A stretch of DNA of 64,000 nt from Paracoccus wurundjeri (GTDB lineage: Bacteria > Pseudomonadota > Alphaproteobacteria > Rhodobacterales > Rhodobacteraceae), in assembly GCF_030678915.1 (NCBI RefSeq), contig NZ_JAUUTZ010000002.1:124001-188000 (forward strand), in the 5' to 3' direction. The notes under the pieces are model-generated. The model did not search any database and had not been told where the DNA came from. It saw only the letters and a program-made list of their open reading frames with translations. This document shows, in pieces, positions 18,295-26,850 of this stretch (positions are counted from its first letter, which is position 1; each line of letters begins with the position of its first letter). The position numbers and the translations under genes are program-made.

Positions 18295-19232
18295 GTTTTC
18301 TGCGCCCTTGGATCAAGCTGGGTATAGAGAATGTCGACGATCAGGTTCACAAGGATGAACCCCACTGCCAGGGCCAGGATGGTTCCCTGCGTCAAGGGGA
18401 AATCCGATGACAGGATTGCGCCGACGGCAAGCCTGCCGATGCCGGGATAGGAAAAGATCGTTTCGGTCACGACCGCACCGCCCAGCAGATAACCGATCTG
18501 CAAGCCCACCAGCGTGACGACGGGGATCAGGGCGTTGCGAAGCCCGTGGCGCAGGATGACCTGCCATTCGGGCAATCCCTTTGCGCGGGCGGTGCGGACA
18601 TGGTCCAGCCGCAGCACCTCGAGCACCGAAGAGCGGGTCATGCGCGATACCGGCCCGATAAAGATCATCCCAAGCGACAATGCAGGCAATGCGATATGGC
18701 TTAGCCCTTCCATCGTCCAAAGCGGTCCGCCCCGCCCGATAAACGGAAAAAGCGGAAATTTGACGCCCAGGAACTGGATCAGGATCAGGCAGATGAAGAA
18801 GATCGGCAGAGATACGCCAGCAACCGAAATCGCCATGATGAAACGGTCGAAAAGCGAGCCGCGCCAGACCGCCGCCAGCGTTCCCATCGCGATACCAAGC
18901 GGGATCGACCAGAACAGACTGGCCACCATCAGCTCGATCGTCGGAACAATCGCCGCGGCAAGCTCACTTGTGACAGATTTGTTCGAAATCAGCGAACGAC
19001 CCAGATCGCCGTGGGCAAGCCGCTCCATATATTTGCCGAATTGCACGATCACGGGTTGATCGAGCCCCATTTCCGCCCGGATCTGTTCGACCACCTCGGG
19101 CGGCGCGGTCGGCCCGGCCTGTACCCGCGCGGGATCTCCGGGGGCAAGCTGAACCAGGGCGAAACCCAGGAACAGCACCCCGAACAGAACCGGGATGGAT
19201 ACCAGTATCCGGTTGAGGATCGTTTCGATCAT
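18291..19232 (-). CDS. Peptide-type ABC transporter permease (DppB type)
   Basis: A 313-residue permease, starting MIETILNRILVSIPVLFGV, with the LVQLAPGDPARVQ motif of DppB/OppB proteins, six transmembrane segments and a coupling loop LDHVRTARAKGLPEWQVI. The ATG at 19232 is chosen because it overlaps the upstream stop as ATGA; the open frame continues to 19334 only inside the preceding gene. Confidence 0.93.
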   Translation of the reverse strand: MIETILNRILVSIPVLFGVLFLGFALVQLAPGDPARVQAGPTAPPEVVEQIRAEMGLDQPVIVQFGKYMERLAHGDLGRSLISNKSVTSELAAAIVPTIELMVASLFWSIPLGIAMGTLAAVWRGSLFDRFIMAISVAGVSLPIFFICLILIQFLGVKFPLFPFIGRGGPLWTMEGLSHIALPALSLGMIFIGPVSRMTRSSVLEVLRLDHVRTARAKGLPEWQVILRHGLRNALIPVVTLVGLQIGYLLGGAVVTETIFSYPGIGRLAVGAILSSDFPLTQGTILALAVGFILVNLIVDILYTQLDPRAQKT

Positions 19233-20857
19233 TGTCCTTCCCGCTCGTGAACAATCCGCCCGCCAAGGATCGTCATATCGCAGCGCGTGGCGGTGATCTC
19301 TTCGGGATCGATCCTGAAGAGATCGCGTTCCCACACCGCGATATCGCCAAGCTGACCGGGTTCCAGCCGCCCCTTTATCGTCTCTTCATGCGAGGCGTAG
19401 GCAGAGGCACCGGTATAGGCATGCAGCGCCTCTTCCATGCTCAGCCGGTGTTCGGGGCCCAGAACCGTGCCGTTCGACGTCTTGCGCGTGACCATGTTGT
19501 AGATCACCGGCATCGGGTCGACCTCGGTCACCGGGCAATCGGTCGAAGCCGACGGGTTCAGCCCCGCCTCGATCCAGGTCCGCATCGGATGCGAAGCCTC
19601 GACCCGCTCCTGTTCCGCCACCGTGCAGTAGAGGTCGCCAAACCAGTAAAGGAAAGACGGCTGAGGCACCGGGATGATATGCATGTCGATCATCCGCTGC
19701 ATCTGATCGGGGCGCAGCCATCCGCAATGCTCGATCCGGTGACGGCGGTCGGCAACGGGCATATCGGTCAGGGCCGCCTCATAGGCCTCCAGCACCTGAT
19801 CGATCGCGGCATCGCCAATGGCATGGATGGCCATCTGATAGCCCGCGCGATGGGCCGCCACGACCATGCCGGTCAGCTCTGCCTGATCCGGGATGCACAA
19901 CAGCCCCTTGTCGTCGGGATCGTCGCCAAGATAGGGCCAGGTCATCGCTGCCGTCCGCCCGCCTGCACTACCATCGGTAAAGATCTTGACCGGTCCGTGC
20001 CGGAACATCTCGTCACCCGTACCGGTGATCATCCCCGCTTCGGTCGCCTTTTCCAGAATCGAGCGCGTCTTGTCGCCCATGACGCAGCCATAGACGCGCA
20101 GCGGCAGTCGTCCCTGCTTTTTCGCGGCCAGATAAGCCTCCATCTCGGGCCAGCCTTCACGGATGCCGATAGCGGCCTCCATGCAAGAGGTGATGCCGTA
20201 AGACAGCAGATCCCTGCCGCCGCGTTCGATGGCGTCGATCAGCATCTCGACTGTGAGTTCCGGCAGCACCGCAATCACCGCCTCGCGGCCGGTTTCAGCC
20301 AGAAGACCGGTCAGCCGGCCATTCTGCCGTTCGATCAGCCCGCCTTCCGGAGACGGCGTGTCGTCGGTAATGCCCGCCAGTTCAAGCGCCACACTGTTGG
20401 CGACAGCCAGATGTCCGCAGGTGCGCACGATATAGACCGGATGATCGGGACAGGCTTCGTCCAGCTCTTCGCGGTAAGGATGGCGACCGGTCTCCAGCTT
20501 GAAATGATCATAACCGCGACCGGTGATCCATTTTCCTTTCGGTGTGTCGGCCGCTTTGGTCCGCAGCGCATCAAGCAGGGCCGCCAGTGTAGGCGCGGAT
20601 TTGGGGCGCAAATCGACCTCGGCCATGGCCAACCCATACATGTGCAGATGCAGATGTGCATCGTTCAGTCCCGGAGTCGCCAATCGCCCGTTCAGATCGA
20701 TAACGCGCGTATCCGGCCCGCCAAGCGTCATGATCTCGGCATCCGCACCCGTCGCAAGAACCTTTCCTTGCCTGCAGGCCAGCGCCTCTGCGAATCCAAG
20801 TCCCAAGCCCTTCCAGATCCTGCCATTCACGAGCAGAAAATCAGCGTGATCATTCAT
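19229..20857 (-). CDS. Amidohydrolase family 3 protein (YtcJ-like)
   Basis: A 542-residue member of the amidohydrolase 3 group. The metal-site HxH is in LNDAHLHLH, further His residues occur in MAIHAIGDAAID and RIEHCGWL, and the final Asp is in STDCPVTEVDP. The ATG at 20857 is preferred because it overlaps the TGA of a 13-codon leader ORF (ATGA); an in-frame GTG at 20866 is possible. Neither start has its own good ribosome binding site, so coupling to the leader is likely. It is the first enzyme gene of the nine-gene operon and may hydrolyse an N-acyl or amide bond of the imported substrate. Confidence 0.88.
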   Translation of the reverse strand: MNDHADFLLVNGRIWKGLGLGFAEALACRQGKVLATGADAEIMTLGGPDTRVIDLNGRLATPGLNDAHLHLHMYGLAMAEVDLRPKSAPTLAALLDALRTKAADTPKGKWITGRGYDHFKLETGRHPYREELDEACPDHPVYIVRTCGHLAVANSVALELAGITDDTPSPEGGLIERQNGRLTGLLAETGREAVIAVLPELTVEMLIDAIERGGRDLLSYGITSCMEAAIGIREGWPEMEAYLAAKKQGRLPLRVYGCVMGDKTRSILEKATEAGMITGTGDEMFRHGPVKIFTDGSAGGRTAAMTWPYLGDDPDDKGLLCIPDQAELTGMVVAAHRAGYQMAIHAIGDAAIDQVLEAYEAALTDMPVADRRHRIEHCGWLRPDQMQRMIDMHIIPVPQPSFLYWFGDLYCTVAEQERVEASHPMRTWIEAGLNPSASTDCPVTEVDPMPVIYNMVTRKTSNGTVLGPEHRLSMEEALHAYTGASAYASHEETIKGRLEPGQLGDIAVWERDLFRIDPEEITATRCDMTILGGRIVHEREGQ

Positions 20858-20895
20858 GAGACGCACCGCTGGATCACCGTGGTTGCCGGGTTCAT
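20854..20895 (-). CDS. 13-residue leader ORF (MNPATTVIQRCVS) translationally coupled to the operon
   Basis: A 14-codon frame starts with ATG at 20895 and has an excellent ribosome binding site (GGAGG five bases upstream), the best in the promoter region. It ends in a TGA that overlaps the ATG of the first amidohydrolase gene as ATGA. The downstream gene lacks a good Shine-Dalgarno sequence, so the ribosome probably reaches it by re-initiation. The peptide has no run of a single amino acid that would suggest classical attenuation. It could be a sensor leader or simply a start-site device. Confidence 0.5.
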   Translation of the reverse strand: MNPATTVIQRCVS

Positions 20896-20911
20896 TCCGC
20901 CCTCCGATCCG

Positions 20912-20938
20912 ATCATGTTATTTGTATGGTTCCATGAT
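20912..20938. promoter_or_regulatory. Interrupted dyad in the promoter of the nine-gene operon
   Basis: ATCATG (20912-20917) and CATGAT (20933-20938) are inverted repeats separated by 15 bases, 17 bases upstream of the leader ORF. It may be a binding site for the LysR protein encoded just upstream or part of the promoter; evidence is only the symmetry. Confidence 0.3.
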
Positions 20939-20989
20939 ACGCGGGGGCGCAGCTGATCCGTCAACGAAAACCAGAGCCTTGCTGCGACG

Positions 20990-21130
20990 CAGCTAAAATA
21001 TTAAGCAATAAACTTTTAATTTATTGAAATATATAAAATTATCTTATGAGGATCCGTTCGCCATCTCATCCTTCGGCATGAGCTTATGAATTATTATTCA
21101 GATTTGATAATTTTTAAGAAGATTTCATGA
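20990..21130. other. AT-rich island between lysR and the nine-gene operon
   Basis: Most of this stretch consists of A/T runs (AATATTAAGCAATAAAC, AATATATAAAATTATC, GATAATTTTTAAG), in sharp contrast to the GC-rich genes on both sides. It is a likely promoter or nucleoid-protein region, and shares ATTCAGATTT and GATATGCTCA with the AT-rich spacer at about 9005-9040 on the other side of the operon. Confidence 0.5.
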
Positions 21131-21135
21131 TATGC

Positions 21136-22056
21136 TCAGCCCCAGCCGACCGGTTCCATTTCGGCGACGGTCGCGGCAAGATTTTCAAGCAGCAGGCTCA
21201 TCATCTCATTCGGTTCGGCGCATTCGGGTAACATGGCAATCGCGGCGACCCGCGTGACCGGCGCGAATTTGCGGGTGACGATACCAAGGCCGGCAGACAG
21301 GGCTGCCGTATATGGATCGACCACCGCCACCCCAAGGCCGGCATTGACCATCGCACAAGCGGTCTGCGCCTGAGCCGTTTCAAGCCGCGGCTCGTAGCGG
21401 ACACCTTGTTGAGCGAAAGCGCCGACGACCAGCGTGGACAGAACCGGCCCGATACCGATCACCGGATATTTAGCCAGATCCGAAGGCCCCAGCACGGCCC
21501 GCATGGTCAGCAAATGGTCCCGCGGCAGGATCGCGACAAGCTCGGCTTCGCCCAATCGTCTGGTTTGAACGCCCGGATTCTCCAGCTGACCCATCGCCAG
21601 CCCCAGATCCGCGAGGCCGAGTTCGACCGAATGCCTGACCCTTTCGGGTTCCTGAACGGTGACTTCGACATCCAGGCCCTCGCAACCGGCGACGGCACGC
21701 AGCAATGCAGGCGGCAGCACTGCATGCCCCATCGGCGGACTCGCGAAGATCCGAATTCGCCCGCGTTTCCTGTGTTTAAGCGCATGCAGACGTTTCGAGA
21801 GATCCTCAAGAACCCCGATCAGTGGGCGAAGGTCATCATAGATCAGCCTGCCCTCATCCGTCGGCTCCAACCGTCGCCCCTGACGCTGGAAAAGCGTAAC
21901 GTCAAGCTGAGCCTCAAAGCTTCGGATCGCATTCCAGACCGCCGATTGCGACAGTCCCAGATATTCGGCGGCCGCCGGCGTCGTCCCTCGCTCCATGACC
22001 GCAACGAATGACTCTACAAGGCGCAGGTCCAGGTCGTTTCGTCGGTCGATGCGCAT
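21136..22056 (-). CDS. LysR family transcriptional regulator
   Basis: A 306-residue LysR protein. The N-terminal winged helix-turn-helix covers roughly residues 8-66 (LRLVESFVAVMERG...AAEYLGLSQSAVWNAIRSFE), followed by a linker helix and a periplasmic-binding-like effector domain. AGGAA lies eight bases before the ATG. It is on the same strand and directly upstream of the nine-gene ABC/amidohydrolase operon, which it may regulate, separated from it by the AT-rich island. Confidence 0.92.
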   Translation of the reverse strand: MRIDRRNDLDLRLVESFVAVMERGTTPAAAEYLGLSQSAVWNAIRSFEAQLDVTLFQRQGRRLEPTDEGRLIYDDLRPLIGVLEDLSKRLHALKHRKRGRIRIFASPPMGHAVLPPALLRAVAGCEGLDVEVTVQEPERVRHSVELGLADLGLAMGQLENPGVQTRRLGEAELVAILPRDHLLTMRAVLGPSDLAKYPVIGIGPVLSTLVVGAFAQQGVRYEPRLETAQAQTACAMVNAGLGVAVVDPYTAALSAGLGIVTRKFAPVTRVAAIAMLPECAEPNEMMSLLLENLAATVAEMEPVGWG

Positions 22057-22375
22057 GGTGCTTTTCCTGGCAAGGGCTGGGAGGCGGTGAAGCTGGCGCA
22101 GGCTTCCTGTCTCGTCGGATCAGGATGCAGGGGCGGTCGGAACTGTCCGTCATCAGAGTTTTCCGGAACGCATAGGTTGTCTGGGAACGGGGCCCCTGTT
22201 TCGGATTCTGTTCGAGTTTAGGCCGCCGCCGATTGGTTCTGCAAGCGGTGTTTCCGGATGGTTCGGACGCGCATTTTCGAGATGACGTTTCAAGCCCTTG
22301 CCTGCTTAAGCCCTTGTCTGCCCGATCTTCGCTCTGGTGTCGGCATCACGACGGAATCGGTTTCCGCGGGGCCGG
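22057..22375. other. Intergenic region between lysR and lacI-type genes
   Basis: About 320 bases with no supported gene; open frames here are short continuations of shadows. It should hold the lysR promoter and the 3' end of the LacI-type transcript. I see no convincing hairpin. Confidence 0.5.
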
Positions 22376-23392
22376 TCATGGCAGGTTGGTCGGAAACACG
22401 AATTGAAGCGGCAGAAATGTGGGTGCCGCGGCCGTATGCAATTGATCGACCATGACCTCAAGCAAAGTCTGGCTTCGCTGTGTCAGTACGGCGCTCATGA
22501 CGCCCTCCGATAGCATCCTTCTGGTTCCCGGGCTCAGACCGTGGCCAATCAGCTGGACACGTCCCGTATTCGTGCGGCGGCGCAGTTCCGCCCCGATCCC
22601 CTCGGATGATCCTCCGACATTGTAGATGCCGATCAGATCGGGCGATCTTTCCAGCAATTCGGCGGTAAGCCGGGCGTTGATCTGCGGGTCGTCCTGCCCT
22701 TCGACCGTACCCGCGAATTGCAGATGCGGCCAATCACGCTGGATCAGTTCCTGAAAGCCAAGCTCCCGCTCGACATGGGCGCGATAATGGCGGGTGGCGG
22801 CGACCACTGCCACCTTACCGCCCCCGGGCGGCGCGGCGCGGGCCATCAGAAAGGCTGCCGTGCGTCCCGCGGCCAGATTGTCGATGCCGATATATGCCTG
22901 CCGGCGGCAGCCGGTGACGTCGCTGATCAGTGTCATCACCGTCTTGCCGGCATCGACCAGAGCATCGGCCTCATCGCGCACCACCGGATGGTCGACACCA
23001 AAGAACGCAATCGCATCTGCCTTGCGCCCCAGCCGTCGCAAACAGCGGGCCATCTCGCCCGGTTCCATCGAATCCACCAGAAAGCTTTGGATCCGAGCGC
23101 CGCGATCGCGTGTTTGTGCCCATATCCGCAACTCGTCGTTCAGGCCGCGAATATAGGAGTTGGCGCTGCCGGGAAGCACCACGATCAGGCGTTTTCTGTC
23201 CCTGCGGGCCAGTTTCGCCAGTTCGGCATCGGGCAGATAGCGGTTTTCGGCGGCGGCCTTTAGGACCCGTTCGGCTGTGGCCCGGCGCACATTCGGCCGG
23301 CCGTGCAGAACACGATCGACGGTTGCTTCCGAAACGCCCGCCGCGCGGGCAATGTCGCGGATACCGGAACGGGCTGGTCGGGAAGAACCCAT
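22376..23392 (-). CDS. LacI family transcriptional regulator
   Basis: A 338-residue repressor. The N-terminal helix-turn-helix and hinge helix read IRDIARAAGVSEATVDRVLHGRPNVRRATAERV in outline, followed by a type-1 periplasmic-binding fold (residues 65-330). The VDRVLHGR version of the recognition helix, instead of VSRVLN, is the subgroup often linked to sugar and polyol control. ATG at 23392 is chosen over TTG at 23395. It is divergent from the TRAP operon, with a palindrome between them, so it is the probable repressor of the TRAP/RuBisCO-like/kinase genes. Confidence 0.92.
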   Translation of the reverse strand: MGSSRPARSGIRDIARAAGVSEATVDRVLHGRPNVRRATAERVLKAAAENRYLPDAELAKLARRDRKRLIVVLPGSANSYIRGLNDELRIWAQTRDRGARIQSFLVDSMEPGEMARCLRRLGRKADAIAFFGVDHPVVRDEADALVDAGKTVMTLISDVTGCRRQAYIGIDNLAAGRTAAFLMARAAPPGGGKVAVVAATRHYRAHVERELGFQELIQRDWPHLQFAGTVEGQDDPQINARLTAELLERSPDLIGIYNVGGSSEGIGAELRRRTNTGRVQLIGHGLSPGTRRMLSEGVMSAVLTQRSQTLLEVMVDQLHTAAAPTFLPLQFVFPTNLP

Positions 23393-23420
23393 CAAAATCC
23401 ATCAAAAAACTTTCGTTGTG

Positions 23421-23436
23421 ACGCATATGTGCATCG
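23421..23436. promoter_or_regulatory. Putative LacI-type operator between the repressor and TRAP genes
   Basis: GACGCATATGTGCATC is an imperfect palindrome (GAnGCA-N4-TGCnTC) of LacI-operator size located in the 109-base divergent promoter region between 23392 and 23502. Confidence 0.45.
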
Positions 23437-23501
23437 CCTAGCTTGCAGGTCAATGCGCCAGAGCGGATTTTCTGCGCAAAATGGAACAGGGGGAGGACAT
23501 A

Positions 23502-24515
23502 ATGACGAACGCGATCCGCATCTCGCGGCGTGGCCTGATCATCGCCGGTGGCGCCGCCTTGGCTATGCCCATGCTGGGCAAGGGCGCCAATGCCGCGACA
23601 ACCTTGCGTTACGGCCATATGCACACGCCCAACTCGATTGCCGGCGCTCAGGCCGAATGGTTCGCCGAGGCCGTGGCCGAGAAGACCGGCGGCGAGATCA
23701 CCATCCAGATCTTTCCGAATTCGCAGCTTGGCAAATTGCAGGAACTGGCCGAAGCCGTCTCGACCGGCTCCATCGCCTTCTCGCACAATACCGCAGGCGC
23801 TATCGGTTCTCTTTACGCACCGTTTGCCGCATTCGATACGCCCTATCTCTATCGCGATGTGGACCACCTTCTGAAGGTGACCGATACTTCCGGACCGCTC
23901 ATGCAGGAACTCAATGAGGGACTGGTGGCGGCTTCGGGGACCCGGGTTGTCTATGGATTCTATTTCGGCACCCGGCATCTGACGACGAACCAGATGGTGC
24001 AGAACCCCGGGGATCTGGCGGGTCAGCGGGTCCGGGCGATCCCGTTCCCGATCTATATGGCGACGGTCGAGGGCCTGGGCGCCGTTCCGGTCCCGGTCGA
24101 CTGGTCCGAGGTACCGACCGCGCTGGCAACCGGCGTTGTCAACGGTCAGGAAAACCCGTTGAATGTCATCCTCACGGCAAATCTGGCCGATGTGCAGACG
24201 CATCTGGTGCTGACCGGGCACACCTCCGCGGCGCAGATGGTGATGATGAATGATGATGTCTGGCAAGGTCTGGCCGATCCCCACAAAGAGGCCATCACCG
24301 CGGCGGCAGCCGAGACGCGCGCTCGTGCCTCTGACGAGATGCAGGCTTCGGAAACATCCGACCTCGAGGCGCTGCAAGAAAAGGGAATGACCGTCGTGGA
24401 CGAGGCCGCGGGTCTCGATCTGTCTGCCTTCCGCGACAAGGTGACCGCGCGGATCTCCCAGGAATTCGACAGTCAGTATGGCGAATTCTATGCTCAGGTC
24501 GAGGCGATCTCCTGA
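23502..24515 (+). CDS. dctP: TRAP transporter solute-binding protein (DctP family)
   Basis: A 337-residue periplasmic binding protein. The signal region ISRRGLIIAGGAALAMP contains a twin-arginine motif, so export may be through Tat. The mature part has DctP hallmarks, including the conserved Arg region QRVRAIPFPIYMATVEGLGAVPVP that contacts ligand carboxylates and the NGQENP motif. The ATG at 23502 has GGGAGGA eight bases upstream. The following permease genes are one base away and overlapping, so it is one operon. Ligand is probably an acid sugar or other carboxylate, judged from the kinase and RuBisCO-like genes downstream. Confidence 0.93.
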   Translation: MTNAIRISRRGLIIAGGAALAMPMLGKGANAATTLRYGHMHTPNSIAGAQAEWFAEAVAEKTGGEITIQIFPNSQLGKLQELAEAVSTGSIAFSHNTAGAIGSLYAPFAAFDTPYLYRDVDHLLKVTDTSGPLMQELNEGLVAASGTRVVYGFYFGTRHLTTNQMVQNPGDLAGQRVRAIPFPIYMATVEGLGAVPVPVDWSEVPTALATGVVNGQENPLNVILTANLADVQTHLVLTGHTSAAQMVMMNDDVWQGLADPHKEAITAAAAETRARASDEMQASETSDLEALQEKGMTVVDEAAGLDLSAFRDKVTARISQEFDSQYGEFYAQVEAIS

Positions 24516-24516
24516 G

Positions 24517-25029
24517 ATGACCGATCCCGTTGCCCTTCCTGAACCGGTGCCCGCGCCGCGGGCGCTGGTGCGGATTTCCGATGCGCTGCTGGCGGTCGCG
24601 ACCGGGCTGATGCTGTTGATCGTAGGACTGATCGTTTCCCAGATCGTGGCCCGCAACGTCTGGAACATGGGTCTGCCCAGGGCCGAGGAAATCTCTCGGG
24701 TGGCGGGCGTGCTCTGCGTCTATCTGGCGGCGCCGGTTCTGGCGCTAAGGGGCCAGCATGTCGCCGTCGACGTCTTTGTCGACCTGATGCCGCCCATGCC
24801 GCAAAAACTGTGCCTGATCCTGGCGGAGCTTTCGGTGATCGCCTTCTCCGCATTAAGTATCCTGGGCGGATATCTCTATCTGTTCCGTGCCTGGAAATTC
24901 CGGACGCCCGCGCTTGGGGTGCAGAATATCTGGTTCTATTCTCCGATCCTTCTCTGCCTTGGGCTTGTGATCGTAATGGCGGCCTGGCGGATCTGGTCGA
25001 TCCTGATCAATGAAAGGGGCTCGGCGTGA
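24517..25029 (+). CDS. dctQ: TRAP transporter small permease (DctQ family)
   Basis: A 170-residue membrane protein with four transmembrane segments and the family's RNVWNMGLPRAEEISR and ALRGQHVAVDVFVDLMP motifs. It starts one base after the DctP stop and overlaps the DctM start (GTGA). It forms the membrane complex with DctM. Confidence 0.92.
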   Translation: MTDPVALPEPVPAPRALVRISDALLAVATGLMLLIVGLIVSQIVARNVWNMGLPRAEEISRVAGVLCVYLAAPVLALRGQHVAVDVFVDLMPPMPQKLCLILAELSVIAFSALSILGGYLYLFRAWKFRTPALGVQNIWFYSPILLCLGLVIVMAAWRIWSILINERGSA

Positions 25030-26303
25030 CCCTTACACTTCTGGTTATCTTCGCGATCCTTCTTGTGATCCGCGCGCCGATCTCGGTTGCGCTCGGCCTG
25101 TCTTCGGGCATTACCATCTTCTGGTATTCGCTGCCGCTTTCGGTGCTTCTGCAACGCGCCGTCAACTCCATCGACAGCTCACCCCTGCTGGCCGTGCCGA
25201 TGTTCATCCTTGCTGCCGGGCTGCTGACCGCCACCGGCGTCACGCGCTACATGTTTGATCTGGTACGCATGGTGGTGGGGCGGGTCCGCGGTGGCATGGC
25301 GCATGTGAACGTGCTGCTTTCGCTGGTTTTTGCCGGCATGTCGGGCGCTGCGCTGGCCGATATCGGGGCGATGGGCGCTATGCAGGTCCGTGAAATGCAG
25401 GCGCAGGGCTACAACCGCCGCTTTGCCGCAGGCCTTTCGATCGCCGCGGCTACCATCGGCCCGATCTTTCCGCCCTCGATCCCGCTCATCATTTTCGCCA
25501 CCGCTGCCGAGGTGTCAGGTGTCAAACTGCTGCTCGCCGGCATTGTACCCGCCTTGCTGATCACCATGATGTTGATGGGCTATATCGCGCTTGTCGCCAG
25601 ACGGCAGAATCTGCCGCGCGATGATGTCTCTCCGACGCTTCCTGCCTTCCTGAAACTTTCGCTGATTTCGTTTCCGGCATTGCTGACGCCGGTTCTGCTG
25701 ATCGGCGGATTGCTTTCGGGAATGTTCGGCCCGACCGAGGCGGCAGGCATCACCGTCGCCTATGCGATCCTGATCGGCATTCTGGTCTACCGCACGCTGA
25801 CCTTGCGCGCATTGATCGACACCACCCGCGAGACGGTTCTTGCCACGGCGAATATTCTGTTCGTGGTGGCAGCGGCAGCGGTCTTTGCCTGGGTGCTGAC
25901 GATGGATCAGATCCCTGCCAAAGCCGGCGCATGGATGCTGGGGATTTCAGATAATCCGCTGGTGTTGCTGCTGATCCTGAATCTGGTCCTGCTGGTCGCC
26001 GGCATGTTTCTTGAAAGCATCGCCGCGATCCTGATCATTGCGCCCATCGTCACGCCTGCGCTTCTGGAGGCCGGAGCCCCGCCGGAGCAGATCGGCGTGG
26101 TCATGGTGCTGAACCTGATGATCGGCCTGCTGACGCCTCCGGTCGGGATGAGCCTCTACATGATGTCCATCGCTGCGAAGATGCCCTTCGGCGAGGTCGT
26201 GCGCGGCGTGGCGCCGTTCTTCCTGCCGCTTGTCGTGGCGCTTGCGCTTGTCACATTGTTTCCGGGCCTCAGTGCCTGGTTGCCCAATTATCTGATGGAG
26301 TAA
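25026..26303 (+). CDS. dctM: TRAP transporter large permease (DctM family)
   Basis: A 425-residue ion-driven permease with about 12 transmembrane segments. Typical DctM sequences include MFILAAGLLTATGVTRYMFDL, SGAALADIGAMGAMQVREM and PPSIPLIIFATAAEVS. The GTG start overlaps the DctQ stop. It uses a Na+ or H+ gradient to import the ligand captured by DctP. Confidence 0.94.
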   Translation: MTLTLLVIFAILLVIRAPISVALGLSSGITIFWYSLPLSVLLQRAVNSIDSSPLLAVPMFILAAGLLTATGVTRYMFDLVRMVVGRVRGGMAHVNVLLSLVFAGMSGAALADIGAMGAMQVREMQAQGYNRRFAAGLSIAAATIGPIFPPSIPLIIFATAAEVSGVKLLLAGIVPALLITMMLMGYIALVARRQNLPRDDVSPTLPAFLKLSLISFPALLTPVLLIGGLLSGMFGPTEAAGITVAYAILIGILVYRTLTLRALIDTTRETVLATANILFVVAAAAVFAWVLTMDQIPAKAGAWMLGISDNPLVLLLILNLVLLVAGMFLESIAAILIIAPIVTPALLEAGAPPEQIGVVMVLNLMIGLLTPPVGMSLYMMSIAAKMPFGEVVRGVAPFFLPLVVALALVTLFPGLSAWLPNYLME

Positions 26304-26306
26304 CCC

Positions 26307-26846
26307 ATGAGCCGTCTTATTGGCCCGATCCGCCAGCTTGGCTTCGTCGTCCCGGATATCGAAGCGGCGATGAAGCACTGGTCCGAGGTAATGGGCATCG
26401 GCCCCTTCTTCTATAATCCACGGGTGCCGATCGAAGATTACGTTTTCGAAGGCACAAGCTACGAGCCGCATAATTCGGTCGCGCTGGCGAACTCCGGCTA
26501 CATTCAGGTCGAGCTGATCCAGTGCCGCAACACGGTCCCGTCATGCTACAAGGAATTCACCGATGCGGGGAATTGGGGCCTGCAACATACCGCCTGCTGG
26601 ACCGAGGATTATGACCGCGATCTGGCATTGATGGAGGCCGAGGGCTTCCGCGTGAAGATGTCCGGCAAGGTTGGAGAAAACGGGCGTTTTGCCTATTTCG
26701 ACCGCGAGACGCATCCCGGCACCTGTATCGAACTGTCCGAGGTCAAGGGCCCCAAGGGCCGCATGTTCGATCTGATCCGCGCCGCCTCGGAAGGCTGGGA
26801 CGGTCAGGATCGTGTCCGCCCTTTCCCCGATCTTTCGAAGATCTGA
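26307..26846 (+). CDS. VOC family (glyoxalase-fold) protein
   Basis: A 179-residue protein of the vicinal-oxygen-chelate fold. Two beta-alpha-beta-beta-beta modules are visible: IRQLGFVVPDIEAAMKHWSEVMGIGPF and LQHTACWTEDYDRDLALMEAEGF, with candidate metal ligands Q13, E70 (QVELIQ), H92 and E141 positions approximated. It begins three bases after DctM and is probably an epimerase, lyase or isomerase of the pathway served by the TRAP system; the reaction cannot be read. Confidence 0.85.
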   Translation: MSRLIGPIRQLGFVVPDIEAAMKHWSEVMGIGPFFYNPRVPIEDYVFEGTSYEPHNSVALANSGYIQVELIQCRNTVPSCYKEFTDAGNWGLQHTACWTEDYDRDLALMEAEGFRVKMSGKVGENGRFAYFDRETHPGTCIELSEVKGPKGRMFDLIRAASEGWDGQDRVRPFPDLSKI

Positions 26847-26850
26847 CCAG

